From JAOAFT01 sp035390885 (GTDB taxonomy: Bacteria; Bacteroidota; Ignavibacteria; UBA10030), in assembly GCA_035390885.1 (NCBI GenBank), contig DAOOUW010000001.1, positions 21,860-85,859 of the forward strand: a stretch of 64,000 nt of DNA, read 5' to 3'. Both the position numbers and the translations under genes were made by a program. Shown here in pieces: positions 63,947 to 64,000 of this stretch (positions are counted from its first letter, which is position 1; each line of letters opens with the position of its first letter). Below the pieces are notes generated by a model that did not search any database, was not told where the DNA came from, and saw only the letters and a program-made list of their open reading frames with translations.

Positions 63947-64000
63947 ACAATGGAGAGTTTGATCCTGGCTCAGGACGAACGCTGGCGGCGTGCCTAACAC
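63947..64000 (+). rRNA. rrs: 16S ribosomal RNA, 5' end only
   Basis: The conserved AGAGTTTGATCCTGGCTCAG (bases 8-27 in E. coli numbering) starts at 63954, followed by GACGAACGCTGGCGGCGTGC. The mature 5' end is therefore near 63947. Only ~54 bases are inside the window. Confidence 0.97.

Noticed and set aside
1..64000. CRISPR arrays, tRNAs, tmRNA, intact insertion sequences
   Set aside because: No regular short repeats with unique spacers, no tRNA cloverleaf with GTTCGAATC arm in intergenic DNA, and no transposase frame were seen.

Overview
The window is 64 kb of chromosome from a Gram-negative, AT-leaning bacterium of the Bacteroidota/Chlorobi (FCB) group, probably near Ignavibacteria or Kapabacteria. 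The evidence is an outer-membrane gene complement (TamB, LPS heptose genes, DUF1207 and Omp85-like barrels, many lipoproteins), a short RpoD of the Bacteroidota type, a B12-dependent ribonucleotide reductase, large PAS hybrid kinases, and the 5' end of a 16S rRNA gene at the right edge. The phylum assignment is inference from gene content. No prophage, CRISPR array, tRNA or intact insertion sequence was seen.

Layout. 0-0.6 kb: end-truncated secreted carbohydrate-binding protein. 0.75-4.9 kb: a divergent cassette with an S24/LexA-like self-cleaving repressor on one side and, on the other, a tight operon of inactivated RecA-like protein, small helical protein and PolB2-like B-family DNA polymerase. 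A palindromic operator lies exactly between the -35 and -10 boxes of that operon. This is the strongest candidate for an unusual system: a damage-inducible mutagenesis or tolerance module analogous to ImuA-ImuB-DnaE2 but built on a B-family polymerase. 5-6.7 kb: two orphan lipoproteins. 7-11.5 kb: asd and lysA (lysA split by a 100-N gap that looks like an assembly artefact), a site-2 protease, two decayed genes and a DUF4389 protein. 11.8-18.3 kb: cupin, two envelope proteins, pdxJ, a bactofilin-like/barrel fusion and a secreted propeller-like protein. 18.8-24.3 kb: uvrA, a 2-hydroxyacid dehydrogenase and two membrane proteins. 24.6-32.8 kb: LPS heptose genes, tamB and rnr. 32.9-38 kb: response regulator, hybrid kinase and degenerate GGDEF protein. 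38-44.7 kb: deoB, rpoD, NlpC/P60 lipoprotein, def-fmt-deoC and two SPOR lipoproteins. 45-52.7 kb: class II RNR with an elaborate promoter and leader, and a 1589-residue multi-PAS hybrid kinase. 52.9-55.3 kb: K+/H+ antiporter and CDF metal exporter. 56-61.4 kb: an osmotic-stress operon containing a TM-helix channel protein, a membrane sensor fused to trehalose-6-phosphate synthase, OtsB and TreT. 61.5-63.4 kb: SpoU methyltransferase and an envelope protein. 63.7-64 kb: rRNA promoter, leader and start of 16S.

A family of about 150-230 bp intergenic elements recurs six times, always 3' of a gene. They share AATCCAAATTATGCA-like terminal inverted repeats and, in five copies, a double-hairpin core whose apical stem shows compensatory changes.

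How the genes work together: the cassette at 0.75-4.9 kb would couple DNA damage to an accessory polymerase. The 56-61 kb operon would couple envelope or osmotic sensing directly to compatible-solute synthesis. The rest is mostly housekeeping for lysine, pyridoxine, nucleotide, LPS and envelope biogenesis.
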